Positions 22,170 through 29,818 of a DNA stretch of 35,996 nucleotides are shown in pieces. This DNA comes from a virus. The notes beneath the pieces were generated by a model, which worked only from the letters and a program-made list of their open reading frames with translations, searched no databases and had not been told where the DNA came from. The first letter of the stretch is position 1. Every line of letters starts with the position of its first letter. Location of the stretch: positions 1-35,996 of the IMG/VR virus record IMGVR_UViG_3300049215_000205, one strand, 5' to 3'. Made by a program: the position numbers and the translations under genes.

Positions 22170-24464
22170 TTAATTTACCTTATTTGTTAATATTTTAACC
22201 AAGTTATTAGCATGCGCAATGGATGCATCACTTTCTGTGCGGTTAGATTCTGCCAGATAGCGCAGTTTTGATTCTTCAATCTCACCCATTACCTGAATCT
22301 TTTCTGCTTGTAACTTTTCATGCTCTATTTCCAAATCAACTTGCATTTGTTGTGCTTTAAGCTCCAACTCTTTTTCTTTAATCTCAATTTGTTTTTGTTT
22401 AAATTGTGCTTCCATCTGCATTTGTTGCTGCTGCATTTGCGCTGCTTGCTGTTCAGGAGTTGGCGCTTGTTGCGACATCTTACCTGTTTTGCCAGCTTCA
22501 ATAATTTCAGGTGGAACCAACGTTTTAAGTCTATTTTTGATTTCAATGGTATTTGCAAGAGGCAAGTTGTCTGCATATAAATCTGCTACAAGCTTAAAGG
22601 TGGTTGGGTCAACTTGTAATATTTCACGCAAAGATAAAAGCGCTTGTTCTTTCTGTCCTTCATAGCTGGGACCAGGTTTAAGCCTTACTTCATAAGTGCC
22701 TTTGCGAATATCATTTTCAATATGTGCACCATATTCATCTTTTTGATGGTTGATAGTAATGTTTTTCATGCCTTCATCTGGCATCATTAAGGCAAGTACA
22801 CGCGTGGTGTCATATACTCGAGGAATCATTTCATTGACAATTTCACCGCCTGTTGCAATGGCTCTGTTGATGGAATTAAAGAATACAAACGTCGTGTACG
22901 ATCCCTGCCTGGTACGGGCATCAATAGCTTTTCCTGACGCCTCGTCTCCATTGTTTCCCATGCGCGCCGGATATAATCCAGTTGACGTATATAAATCTTC
23001 AATTGCAAGCTGATATTGTTGAAATAAAGATGCGGAAAGCTCTGGTGGCCTGACTTGCTCAGGCTTTGCACCAGATGGTGATTCGTCATAAGTAATCATT
23101 CCTTGGGTATTGTTAGGGTCACGCCAGTTTCTTTGGGTATCAAGACTTGCAACATTCTTCTTGGAGCCAATCCACTGGTCGTATCGTGATACTTTAAGGA
23201 TGTAAGCAGATTGCGTTCGTAGATAGTTAATGTAACGCTGGGTATCTTTAGCATCACCGAAGAAGGAGCGGCATATTTGCTTACCTGTTTTGTCGTAATA
23301 ACTGTTGTTGTCAACAAAGACAAGTGGTAATTGTTCGCTAGGGAATTCTGTTTGGTCAAGAATATAATCACCTGCTATCTTGTAATGAATGATTTTATGG
23401 CGCTTTGAAGGCCTTTTATCTTCAATACGCACAATTTCGCCATCCATCCACAAAGTCATGCGCTCAGGGTCTAATTCTTCAAATTCTTCCTCAAAAACCC
23501 CCATGTTAGGAGATGATTCTGCAACTTGCATGCCATTTTCTTGCGGCAATGTATCTTCATTGCCAGACATGCCAAAGCCTTGGTTTGGCATTGGCTCTTG
23601 TTGTTGCTCCATTGAGATTTGTTCAGGAATGCCACCCATAATCTCATTTTTAAAATTAATATCTCTAGACTTTTCAATTAATTCATCCATTTCCTCTTGG
23701 TTTAATACTGAACCATCAGACATCTTGTAAAGCATGTCTTTTTGATACTTTCTTACGTAATGGTCAATAATAGTAATTGCTTCGGTATCTGACCAGTTAA
23801 AAGGGTCGTCTCCTTCATCCGGTTGAACAGCGAGGGCTACTTCTTCTTCGGTAGCTGCAATCTGTGTCTTGCCAATCTTTTCTTCTATGTCTTTGCCGTA
23901 TATTTCACGGAATTTAACGCGGGTCAAACGTGATACATAGCCACATAATGTACCATCCGTTTTGTTTTCAGATTCAGCGCCTAAATCCCAGTAGCAACGC
24001 GTAGCATCTTTAAAGTCACGATATACAATATCCAAATCAAATGATTTTGAGTGTGAATATTCGGTATCAACCAAAAAAGCCCCAAACCCGCCAATAGCAG
24101 CCTGTTTGGCAGCAACTTGGTAAACGGTTGAAGTATTATTACAAAACATAATGTCTTTGGTGATTAGTTCACGAATATGTGCTACTTCTTCGTCGCAATT
24201 AGTCATAGGAACAACTTGCAACTGAGGCGTATTCTGCTGCTGTTCACCAAGCAAAGAATTGGACATAGTGCCAAGCTTATTGGCAGCTAGAGGAGTTTTG
24301 CGAAAGGTTTTAATCATGTCATCTTCTTCGTCATCAGTCCATTGTTGGCCTAAAACGAAACTGTGCATTTCATGGTATTGGTCTATATTTTGTTTGAAAT
24401 AGCCCCGCCATTTTTCACAAGCAATACGTGCACTTTTTGCAATCTTTTCATTGTATTTTGCCAT
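22170..24464 (-). CDS. Portal protein, P22 family
   Basis: 764 residues, in the size range of P22 gp1 (725). N-terminal helices with WRGYFKQNIDQYHEMHSFVL and GQQWTDDE, then a wing and stem with NKLGTMSNSLLGEQ, FVFFNSINRAIATGGEIVNE and RKGTYEVRLKPGPSYEGQ. A long Gln/Glu/Lys-rich coiled coil (about 660-740) forms the barrel. A dodecamer would serve as packaging channel and tail attachment. RBS AAGGATTGGAAA. Confidence 0.9.
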   Translation of the reverse strand: MAKYNEKIAKSARIACEKWRGYFKQNIDQYHEMHSFVLGQQWTDDEEDDMIKTFRKTPLAANKLGTMSNSLLGEQQQNTPQLQVVPMTNCDEEVAHIRELITKDIMFCNNTSTVYQVAAKQAAIGGFGAFLVDTEYSHSKSFDLDIVYRDFKDATRCYWDLGAESENKTDGTLCGYVSRLTRVKFREIYGKDIEEKIGKTQIAATEEEVALAVQPDEGDDPFNWSDTEAITIIDHYVRKYQKDMLYKMSDGSVLNQEEMDELIEKSRDINFKNEIMGGIPEQISMEQQQEPMPNQGFGMSGNEDTLPQENGMQVAESSPNMGVFEEEFEELDPERMTLWMDGEIVRIEDKRPSKRHKIIHYKIAGDYILDQTEFPSEQLPLVFVDNNSYYDKTGKQICRSFFGDAKDTQRYINYLRTQSAYILKVSRYDQWIGSKKNVASLDTQRNWRDPNNTQGMITYDESPSGAKPEQVRPPELSASLFQQYQLAIEDLYTSTGLYPARMGNNGDEASGKAIDARTRQGSYTTFVFFNSINRAIATGGEIVNEMIPRVYDTTRVLALMMPDEGMKNITINHQKDEYGAHIENDIRKGTYEVRLKPGPSYEGQKEQALLSLREILQVDPTTFKLVADLYADNLPLANTIEIKNRLKTLVPPEIIEAGKTGKMSQQAPTPEQQAAQMQQQQMQMEAQFKQKQIEIKEKELELKAQQMQVDLEIEHEKLQAEKIQVMGEIEESKLRYLAESNRTESDASIAHANNLVKILTNKVN

Positions 24465-24500
24465 TTTCCAATCCTTTGTGTGTGCAATGGTTATTTAATT

Positions 24501-24815
24501 TTATTCATCTTCTTTTAAAATTAATGATTTTAATCCTTGTTCCATAGCTAGCAATTGTTGTGGAATAGTATTTATTTGGTCTTGTATACAATCCATACGA
24601 ACTTCTAAATATTTTTTAAGGTAGGTGCTTTTTGTATCGTCTAAATTTTTGGTGTAAGCAAAGGTCATTTCTTGTATTTTCTTTTCAAATTGCTTTGAAT
24701 AATTAGCAACAGCATCATTTAAGACTGTATTTAGTTGATTCATTTCGGAATCTAAAGTTTGAACCCTTTGGATTAACGCATACAATTCTTTAATATTTTT
24801 TATAAATTTAAACAT
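24501..24815 (-). CDS. Coiled-coil protein (104 aa)
   Basis: AAGGATGAATA before the ATG. Nearly all helix: heptads in RVQTLDSEMNQLNTVL and KKYLEVRMDCIQDQ. No membrane segment or enzyme motif. Lies between the terL-linked gene and the portal; could be a packaging or head accessory factor, by position only. Confidence 0.72.
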   Translation of the reverse strand: MFKFIKNIKELYALIQRVQTLDSEMNQLNTVLNDAVANYSKQFEKKIQEMTFAYTKNLDDTKSTYLKKYLEVRMDCIQDQINTIPQQLLAMEQGLKSLILKEDE

Positions 24816-24840
24816 TATTCATCCTTTGCCATTGCCCAAT

Positions 24841-25311
24841 TTATTCAGATATATTTTCAATGTGAATTTCTAAAGCTTCTTTAAAATAATAATCAGAAAG
24901 CCAGCTGCCTGACACATTTCCGCCGTGGTCTGTTATTTTCTTATCATCAAGCATGTACTCAATAATCCACATAACAGCACCACCGGCATTATTTTGTATG
25001 AGGTTTTTGACATCATCTAAATATTGCTTAACAATGCGCATATCTTCACTAAACGACAATTCTTTGTCGGCTCTTGATATTTTATAATTAATTTTTAAAT
25101 TCAATAAATCATTAATAAATTTATAAGAAGAATCATTGTCGCCACAACCACAAAAATCCAATTTTTCAAATAAAAAATCCTCTATTTCGTCTTTATAGTT
25201 GCACGCCCAATCCATATTTTTTTTTGCACAGTCCCAATTAACACACCCGCTTTGGTCTTTTAAAGTATAAAATGTATTTTTATTACATTCCTCGCATAAC
25301 TTTCTAATCAC
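24841..25311 (-). CDS. Hypothetical protein with N-terminal cysteine pairs (156 aa)
   Basis: GTG start overlapping the terL stop (25308-25311). C-E-E-C near residue 7, C at about 22 and 28, and C-G-C-G-D-N-D at about 54 suggest a zinc-binding N-terminal region; the rest is alpha-helical with VMWIIEYMLDDKKITDHGGN. Family not known to me. Translation should be coupled to terL. Confidence 0.72.
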   Translation of the reverse strand: MIRKLCEECNKNTFYTLKDQSGCVNWDCAKKNMDWACNYKDEIEDFLFEKLDFCGCGDNDSSYKFINDLLNLKINYKISRADKELSFSEDMRIVKQYLDDVKNLIQNNAGGAVMWIIEYMLDDKKITDHGGNVSGSWLSDYYFKEALEIHIENISE

Positions 25312-26831
25312 ACTAGCCTCCCAGCCAATCTTTCAGGCAACCTATTTACCTCGAAACCACCATCATTGACGTATTCACCACCATAAAAAGTTAGCATGAG
25401 AGCGTCAGAAGTATCAGGAGACAACAGCCCTCGCTTCTTTGCATCGTCTTTGCTTTCAATTTGCAGTCTGTCACTGGAATCGTATTTATAGCCCAATCCC
25501 GTCAAATCTGTTTGTAATTCATCACTGTCGGGAATTTCTACAGGCATTTCTTGTATTAACCAGTCACGCATCCAATCCCAAAGCTCAGCCCTTAGGTTTT
25601 TGTATTTATCTGGCTCTGTAGCTTTGCGTGCAACATTAACCCCTTCGACAATATAGGTATATCCAAGCTCATGCAATCTATCAACAACGCCTGCTCCTAT
25701 ACCGATAGAATCAATGCACACACGTCTTGGATGCTCTTTTTCAATTAAACGCTTAATAATTCCTGCAAGCTCCATAGTATCAATATTGTAATGGGTTTCT
25801 AAATTATATGCACGTCTTCCGCGCCGTCTTATGATTGCTGTACGGTCATCGCCTTTACGAGCAGGATCTATCCCAATAACAAGATTGGATTGGCTATCAA
25901 CTTTAGCTTTACGTGCCTTGACCACATGGTCAACTTGTATAAAAGTATCAGTAATGGAAGATAGGAATGCTTCATCATCCGTAAATGGATATTCTTGCCT
26001 AAACTTACGACACTTTTGTTCATAATCACCTTTAAAGTCCTGCAGCTTAATACGCCGCCAGTTTAAATGACCAGTCTTTAAACCATTGGCACCGAAGCGT
26101 TCAAGCCACTCAATTTCCTCGTCAACTGGCACAAAGCTTACATCTTCAATGCAATATTCATCCTGCCAGTACCATGGCACAAAAATGGCTTGGTAACGGG
26201 ATTTACCGTTTTTAGCCTCTTGCCAATCCATGTAAAAGTCATTATCAATGCCATTGGCCGTGGATTCTTTGATGATTTCAGTACCAGGCATTTCTGCTAC
26301 TGTCTGCAAAAGACCTAAGCTAATGCGTGCGGCATCCTTATAAAAAGCAAATTCTGATAGATGCAAATATTGGTTGGTCATTGAACGACCAATCTCAGCA
26401 TTACCAGCAGTTCCTACCCGATAACCTGACTCCAAACCATTGTACATTAGGGTATTATCATTGCATTTGTCAGGGCTTGGGAATATTTCAGTAGGAAGGT
26501 TTTCAGTAAAACGCTTGGTCATGCCAAATATTGCACGTGTTGCGTCAGAGGAGTGGGTTAATATAAAAGCCTTTTTACCACGCTTGGTGACAATTTTAGA
26601 GGAAAAACGCCCCTGCACATAGGTAGAAACCCCTTGTTGACGGCCTTTAAGGATTAAAGCACGTATTTTGCCTGTAGCTTGATATTGTGCTTCCAAGCGT
26701 TCATGGATGTATTGTTGGGCACGGTTAAATTCAAAGCTACGGGATGCACCAGATTTGTCGTGAATGACAAGAAAGTTTTTAGCAAATAAAGGAAGGGATT
26801 TTAAGACACGAACAAGCTTATCTTCTGACAT
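25308..26831 (-). CDS. terL: Terminase large subunit
   Basis: 507 residues. ATPase half: Walker A KGRQQGVST (62-70), Walker B YLHLSEF (155-161), coupling motif ESTA (189-192). Nuclease half: GIDPARKGDD (Asp322), VCIDSIGIG (Asp374) and SPDTSDAL (Asp473/476), the three metal-binding acidic positions of an RNase H-like nuclease. It pumps DNA into the procapsid and cuts at headful. Separated from terS by about 1.4 kb holding three small genes and a structured RNA candidate. Confidence 0.94.
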   Translation of the reverse strand: MSEDKLVRVLKSLPLFAKNFLVIHDKSGASRSFEFNRAQQYIHERLEAQYQATGKIRALILKGRQQGVSTYVQGRFSSKIVTKRGKKAFILTHSSDATRAIFGMTKRFTENLPTEIFPSPDKCNDNTLMYNGLESGYRVGTAGNAEIGRSMTNQYLHLSEFAFYKDAARISLGLLQTVAEMPGTEIIKESTANGIDNDFYMDWQEAKNGKSRYQAIFVPWYWQDEYCIEDVSFVPVDEEIEWLERFGANGLKTGHLNWRRIKLQDFKGDYEQKCRKFRQEYPFTDDEAFLSSITDTFIQVDHVVKARKAKVDSQSNLVIGIDPARKGDDRTAIIRRRGRRAYNLETHYNIDTMELAGIIKRLIEKEHPRRVCIDSIGIGAGVVDRLHELGYTYIVEGVNVARKATEPDKYKNLRAELWDWMRDWLIQEMPVEIPDSDELQTDLTGLGYKYDSSDRLQIESKDDAKKRGLLSPDTSDALMLTFYGGEYVNDGGFEVNRLPERLAGRLV

Positions 26832-26860
26832 GCATTATAAATCCTTTTAATCTTAATAGG

Positions 26861-27005
26861 TGACAATCGGTTGGAATTTCACCAACCACCTTACCGCTAA
26901 CCCTCCGTATTTCTACGTTACCACCCAGATCTAGGGTCGAACCTTATCCCATTGGCGTTTTTAGGGAGTAAGTAAAGCATGCAATAGCACACTTCTTGAT
27001 TGTCA
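26861..27005 (-). ncRNA. Candidate structured RNA upstream of terL
   Basis: Read leftward, an 8-base closing stem (27005-26998 with 26868-26861) encloses four hairpins: 26972-26964 with 26950-26943 (8 pairs, one bulge), 26937-26934 with 26926-26923, a CGTA/TACG stem with a GAAA loop (26917-26906), and GGTTGG/CCAACC (26887-26869), which stacks directly on the closing stem. The stretch has no open frame of note and is the only sizeable gap in the terminase region. It may regulate terL, be a trans-acting RNA or take part in packaging. Pairing is seen by eye; covariation is untested. Confidence 0.5.
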
Positions 27006-27266
27006 TTGTTCTTGTATAATTACCATTCCATCCATAAATTCTGCAATTTCTCTTTTTGCTTCTATGTATCCAAGAATAAACTGAGTATCTTTTGTTGATT
27101 TTCTTGTATTCCAATTTTTAATAGCTTCCTCAGGAATTTCTGCACATGCTCCCATTGCTTCACAATGACAGCACACAAATTGATAACTGCCGTAGTCTTT
27201 GGAATATTCTACATTATTTTTGCTATTTTCTGACCCACAAAAAGGACAAGGCAAAATATTGGACAT
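27003..27266 (-). CDS. Lar-like restriction alleviation protein
   Basis: 87 residues. Starts LPCPFCGS (C7, C10), then CCHCEAMGACAEIPEEAIKN (C32/C33, C35) and WNTR, the zinc-ribbon signature of the Lar/restriction alleviation family. In lambdoid phages Lar modulates type I restriction so that unmodified phage DNA survives; that role is carried over by family. The C-terminal helix is extra. It ends at the closing stem of the RNA candidate. Confidence 0.78.
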   Translation of the reverse strand: MSNILPCPFCGSENSKNNVEYSKDYGSYQFVCCHCEAMGACAEIPEEAIKNWNTRKSTKDTQFILGYIEAKREIAEFMDGMVIIQEQ

Positions 27267-27268
27267 AT

Positions 27269-27613
27269 TTATTTCTCATCTAATAATTTATCTAATTTAT
27301 TCAAAAGCTTTTGGGGAATTTTATCAATGCCTTTCAATTCAGACACCATAGAAATGGCTTTTAATTGAACTATTTCTTTTCTGCAAGGAATGAAACAAGC
27401 TATGAACAATAAAATTATAGAAGATATGAATATTTTAATTATTTTTTTGCCATATTGGGAAGCTTCGTTTTTATCTTCAGTGTGATATGCAGAGCTCATT
27501 CTTACAGAATAATCTAGAAAACCAATAAGCGATATAATAAACCCAATAATGCACAATACACCGAAAAAATCAGCTATATTCGGAAGCAAAACAAATAATA
27601 AATAATTTTCCAT
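27269..27613 (-). CDS. Membrane protein with two or more helices
   Basis: Start MENYLLFVLLPNIADF chosen at ATG 27613; a TTG four codons up is an alternative. Hydrophobic segments at about 4-30 (two parts around VLCIIGFIISLIGFL) and about 60-80 (IFISSIILLFIACFIP), charged loop between, and a cytoplasmic C-terminal helix. Could be the missing holin or a moron affecting the host membrane; sequence alone does not decide. Confidence 0.75.
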   Translation of the reverse strand: MENYLLFVLLPNIADFFGVLCIIGFIISLIGFLDYSVRMSSAYHTEDKNEASQYGKKIIKIFISSIILLFIACFIPCRKEIVQLKAISMVSELKGIDKIPQKLLNKLDKLLDEK

Positions 27614-27617
27614 GATT

Positions 27618-27866
27618 TTAATCAACTATTTCCCAGTCATCACACATAATAGCCCAACGCTCAATACCCCAATTGTAGCTACCACCCTCTGCTTTAACTT
27701 CATCATGAAAAGGATTGGTGAACATTTTAGCCAAAGTAGGAAATTTCATGGGGTCATCTTTTCCAAAACCAAGAGTACAACACATCCAAAATTCACCATC
27801 CTTCATTCTGCTGTGCTTGGCTTTTTTGCCTTCACGCATTAAAGGCAGTATTTCTTCAAATTTCAT
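27618..27866 (-). CDS. DUF2829/Tad2-like protein, candidate anti-Thoeris
   Basis: 82 residues from ATG 27866, overlapping the terS stop by one base (TGATG). KFEEILPLMREGKKAKHS at the start, WMCC and KFPTLAKMF in the middle, and the ending RWAIMCDDWEIVD match the DUF2829 layout (short helix, beta core, DWEI/V end). Members called Tad2 bind cyclic-ADP-ribose-type signals and block Thoeris defence. Whether this one does is inferred from family resemblance. Confidence 0.75.
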   Translation of the reverse strand: MKFEEILPLMREGKKAKHSRMKDGEFWMCCTLGFGKDDPMKFPTLAKMFTNPFHDEVKAEGGSYNWGIERWAIMCDDWEIVD

Positions 27867-28225
27867 CAATCAACCAACCTATCAATTAATTTTTCGACCA
27901 AAGTTTCGCTAACAGGCTTAACTTCTTTGTCTTCTTGGTAATCTTCTCGGAAACGATTTTTCATGGTAAAAATCCAAGGAGTGGAATTGAATTTATCAAA
28001 ATTACCCACCATACCTTCAAAACCCAAGTCTTCCCAAAACGCTTGACATTTTTGCATGCCACGATTTACAGCTTCTCTAAACTCAGGATGATTATCACGC
28101 CATTCGTATAAAGTAGAACGACCAATACTGATATGAGCACAAACAGCAGCGAGACTCTTTCCTTTGGATAGAATCTCTTCTGCCTTCTCACAATATTCAC
28201 TTTTATACTTATTTGGTGTTCCCAT
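27866..28225 (-). CDS. terS: Terminase small subunit
   Basis: Start MGTPNKYKSEYCEKAEEIL chosen at 28225 with AAGAGG 11 bases ahead; the frame is open further up but overlaps the preceding gene. Helix-turn-helix at about 22-46 (GKSLAAVCAHISIGRSTLYEWRD), then HPEFREAVNRG. It recognises the packaging start site and hands DNA to TerL. 119 residues, usual for the family. Confidence 0.85.
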   Translation of the reverse strand: MGTPNKYKSEYCEKAEEILSKGKSLAAVCAHISIGRSTLYEWRDNHPEFREAVNRGMQKCQAFWEDLGFEGMVGNFDKFNSTPWIFTMKNRFREDYQEDKEVKPVSETLVEKLIDRLVD

Positions 28226-28253
28226 TTTATACAAACCTCTTAAAGTGTCAGAC

Positions 28254-28445
28254 TTAGGGACCCGCTTGTTCGTTACGTCTTTCACCACGCATTTCACCAC
28301 CAGCCTCGCCAGGCATACAGTATTTAGGCTGCATTCTGTTTTGTTCTTCAACGCGACGACCATATTGACTGGAAACGCCATTGTAATGGGTATTTCCTTC
28401 ACTTACGTCGTTGCTAGTGTAATCCTTAACTCCAGTATTGCTCAT
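28254..28445 (-). CDS. Small hydrophilic late protein (63 aa)
   Basis: Starts MSNTGVKDYTSNDVSEG with GGAGTTGCAA as ribosome site; four more codons upstream are possible. Probably disordered, with GGEMRGERR near the end. First gene of the late operon, 16 bases downstream of a 20-base palindrome. No known family. Confidence 0.65.
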   Translation of the reverse strand: MSNTGVKDYTSNDVSEGNTHYNGVSSQYGRRVEEQNRMQPKYCMPGEAGGEMRGERRNEQAGP

Positions 28446-28460
28446 TTGCAACTCCATGTA

Positions 28461-28480
28461 ATTATTAATCGATTAATAAT
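28461..28480. promoter_or_regulatory. Perfect 20-base palindrome
   Basis: ATTATTAATC at 28461-28470 is followed by its exact reverse complement. It lies just ahead of the first late gene, a fitting place for an operator or activator site. Confidence 0.55.
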
Positions 28481-28485
28481 AGGTG

Positions 28486-28527
28486 TGAGCCATTAGCCCA
28501 AAGAACACAACTATTTTTAATGGCTCA
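28486..28527. repeat. 10-base inverted repeat in control region
   Basis: TGAGCCATTA (28486-28495) is the exact reverse complement of 28518-28527, 22 bases apart. It could form a hairpin in the late leader or bind a dimeric protein. Confidence 0.5.
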
Positions 28528-28572
28528 ACTCCCTAACAATATCATATTATTCAAAATATGCAAATAAAATAG

Positions 28573-28595
28573 TTATCAACACATTCTGTGTATAA
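28573..28595. promoter_or_regulatory. Pair of DnaA-box-like sites
   Basis: TTATCAACA (one mismatch to TTATNCACA) and, on the other strand, TTATACACA (exact) face each other across 5 bases. TATAAC repeats follow. A host DnaA role here is possible but two sites are weak evidence for an origin. Confidence 0.35.
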
Positions 28596-28703
28596 CCCTG
28601 TTAATCCCAGTTATAACCATTTGAAAATAATAACAATATATAAAAAAATAAACATGAAACAGGATGTCTATAAAACCATCATTAAAATATTATCCTTTTA
28701 ACA

Positions 28704-28733
28704 CTTGATATACCTATCAAGACTTGATATACT
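28704..28733 (+). promoter_or_regulatory. Rightward promoter overlapped by operator half-sites
   Basis: TTGATA (28705-28710), a 17-base spacer and TATACT (28728-28733) make a sigma-70 promoter. Three CTTGATA half-sites in alternating orientation (28704-28710, 28715-28721, 28723-28729) cover it, so a dimeric repressor could block it. Confidence 0.62.
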
Positions 28734-28796
28734 TGTTTTGTCAACCAACAATGAGAAACAATAATGAAAATAACAAGCATAAACAAGGATGATAAT

Positions 28797-29024
28797 ATGA
28801 AATCAATAACTGATTTAAGCATGTACGAGTTAATGAGCGAAGGCTATCAGGTATGGCTTAGCAAGAATAAGAAATTCGGCTTTGACTTGATAATTAACAA
28901 TGAAAATGGTGATTTGGTTTCTAATGAAATTGGCTTACATCGTCATGCAATAGCAGGGTTTGCAGAGTTTTGTCGGGATTATTTATATTGCTACGAACGT
29001 GCATTAAAACAGGAAGCTGCGTGA
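28797..29024 (+). CDS. Hypothetical early protein (75 aa)
   Basis: ATG 28797 chosen for AAGGATGATAAT ahead of it; an ATG at 28764 in the same frame adds eleven residues. KSITDLSMYELMSEGY, then FGFDLIINNENGD and FCRDYLYCYERALKQE, a compact alpha/beta pattern of unknown role. First of four overlapping rightward genes behind the repressed promoter. Confidence 0.72.
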   Translation: MKSITDLSMYELMSEGYQVWLSKNKKFGFDLIINNENGDLVSNEIGLHRHAIAGFAEFCRDYLYCYERALKQEAA

Positions 29025-29203
29025 TGAAACAAATTAATTTCACTGAATTTCATACCAAACTTTTTGCCGAGCTTAAAAAAGGTAAAGAAATATTGTTAGA
29101 TAGAAAGGATTATTTTTATAAAGATATTAATACAGGTGATATTTTTGGAAAGCTTGAACCTCAAGTTAATGGGTATGTTTATTTGATAAAGGAAGCTGCA
29201 TAA
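29024..29203 (+). CDS. Hypothetical early protein (59 aa)
   Basis: Start MKQINFTEFHTKLF in a TGATG overlap; the longer frame from 28970 lies inside the previous gene. Beta-rich C-terminal half (KLEPQVNGYVYLIKEAA). The 3' ends of this and the preceding gene both encode KxEAA/EAA, perhaps from duplication. Unknown role. Confidence 0.68.
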   Translation: MKQINFTEFHTKLFAELKKGKEILLDRKDYFYKDINTGDIFGKLEPQVNGYVYLIKEAA

Positions 29204-29400
29204 TGGAACTGGAAAAACATAAAAATTACTTTTTTGAAGTAAGGTTGCACCCACTTGATGAACATAAATGGGATTATGTAATTTACAATGATGAATGTCG
29301 CTTTATTTTTGAATCTCTTGAATGGCATACAAGCAAAGAATCAGCATTTAATTATGCCATATCTAAAATAGAATTTTTAGACAATGGAGGTGAATTTTGA
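29203..29400 (+). CDS. Hypothetical early protein (65 aa)
   Basis: TAATG overlap with the gene before. Aromatic and acidic, for example YFFEVRLHPLDEHKWDYVIY. Small alpha/beta protein with no recognised motif. Ends four bases into a TTG-started zinc protein. Confidence 0.68.
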   Translation: MELEKHKNYFFEVRLHPLDEHKWDYVIYNDECRFIFESLEWHTSKESAFNYAISKIEFLDNGGEF

Positions 29401-29534
29401 TTAACAAACTAAAATGCTGGATAAATGGCCACAAATTCATCATGCAAAAAGATGAAGTATTGCAAATATACACAGCCAAATTAACAGACAAATGTCATTG
29501 CTGTAATAAACAAAGAAATGCGCAAATCCATTAA
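29397..29534 (+). CDS. DUF1660-like small zinc protein, TTG start (45 aa)
   Basis: Frame from TTG at 29397 overlaps the previous stop (TTGA). KCWINGHKF near the start (Cys7, His12) and KCHCC near the end supply the four ligands typical of DUF1660-type phage proteins. The stop lies in the loop of a hairpin. Function of the family is unknown. Confidence 0.62.
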   Translation: MINKLKCWINGHKFIMQKDEVLQIYTAKLTDKCHCCNKQRNAQIH

Positions 29535-29545
29535 GGTTTGCGCAT
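29518..29545 (-). terminator. Hairpin between convergent genes
   Basis: ATGCGCAAA-CC (one bulged base) pairs with GGTTTGCGCAT around a 5-base loop. Leftward it is followed by T-rich sequence, so it probably ends the cold-shock gene transcript; it may also stop rightward transcription. Confidence 0.65.
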
Positions 29546-29550
29546 AGTAA

Positions 29551-29754
29551 TTAGCCAACAATCACACAAACATTTTTTGCAACATCACCTTTGGGGGACT
29601 TATCAGGAACAAATGATACTTTGTCACCCTCAATCAAGGTCTTGAAACCTTCACTTTTAATTTCCTTGAAATGCACAAAATAATCTTTGCCGTCATTTTC
29701 AATAAAACCATACCCTTTTTGTGCATCAAACCACTTCACAACTCCATTAATCAT
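29551..29754 (-). CDS. Cold-shock domain protein (67 aa)
   Basis: [20 protein letters not shown] is the CspA-family signature, with RNP1 KGYGFI and RNP2 DYFVHF. 67 residues from ATG 29754 is the usual length; ATG 29763 and a TTG at 29787 are alternatives. Binds single-stranded RNA/DNA and may unfold mRNA or help replication. Last gene of the left early arm. Confidence 0.93.
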   Translation of the reverse strand: MINGVVKWFDAQKGYGFIENDGKDYFVHFKEIKSEGFKTLIEGDKVSFVPDKSPKGDVAKNVCVIVG

Positions 29755-29818
29755 GTCATCCATCCGTAAATAGTTATAAAAAATCAAATCCTACCCAAAA
29801 AATTTGCGTTTCTACCCA

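Larger units (their letters stand above)
28458..28763. promoter_or_regulatory. Divergent control region (no gene)
   Basis: These 306 bases separate the late leftward genes from the rightward genes at 28797. They hold a 20-base palindrome (28461-28480), a 10-base inverted repeat (28486-28495/28518-28527), two opposed DnaA-box-like sites (28573-28581, 28587-28595) and the operator/promoter at 28704-28733. No ORF of note. Probably regulates late transcription and perhaps replication. Confidence 0.6.

Noticed and set aside
22320-23730. Several open frames on the + strand and other frames within the portal gene
   Set aside because: Shadows of the portal coding sequence, with low-complexity Leu/Phe or Lys/Gln products.
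26861-27005. tRNA or known riboswitch (GGTTCGACCC resembles a T-loop; GGTGAAATTCC resembles FMN/cobalamin riboswitch pieces)
   Set aside because: No acceptor, D or anticodon arms fit around the T-loop-like piece, and the rest of the riboswitch cores is absent.
27866-28402. Longer terminase small subunit of 178 residues
   Set aside because: The first 59 residues overlap the upstream gene and its ribosome site region and look non-native; ATG 28225 has a proper site and a usual TerS start.
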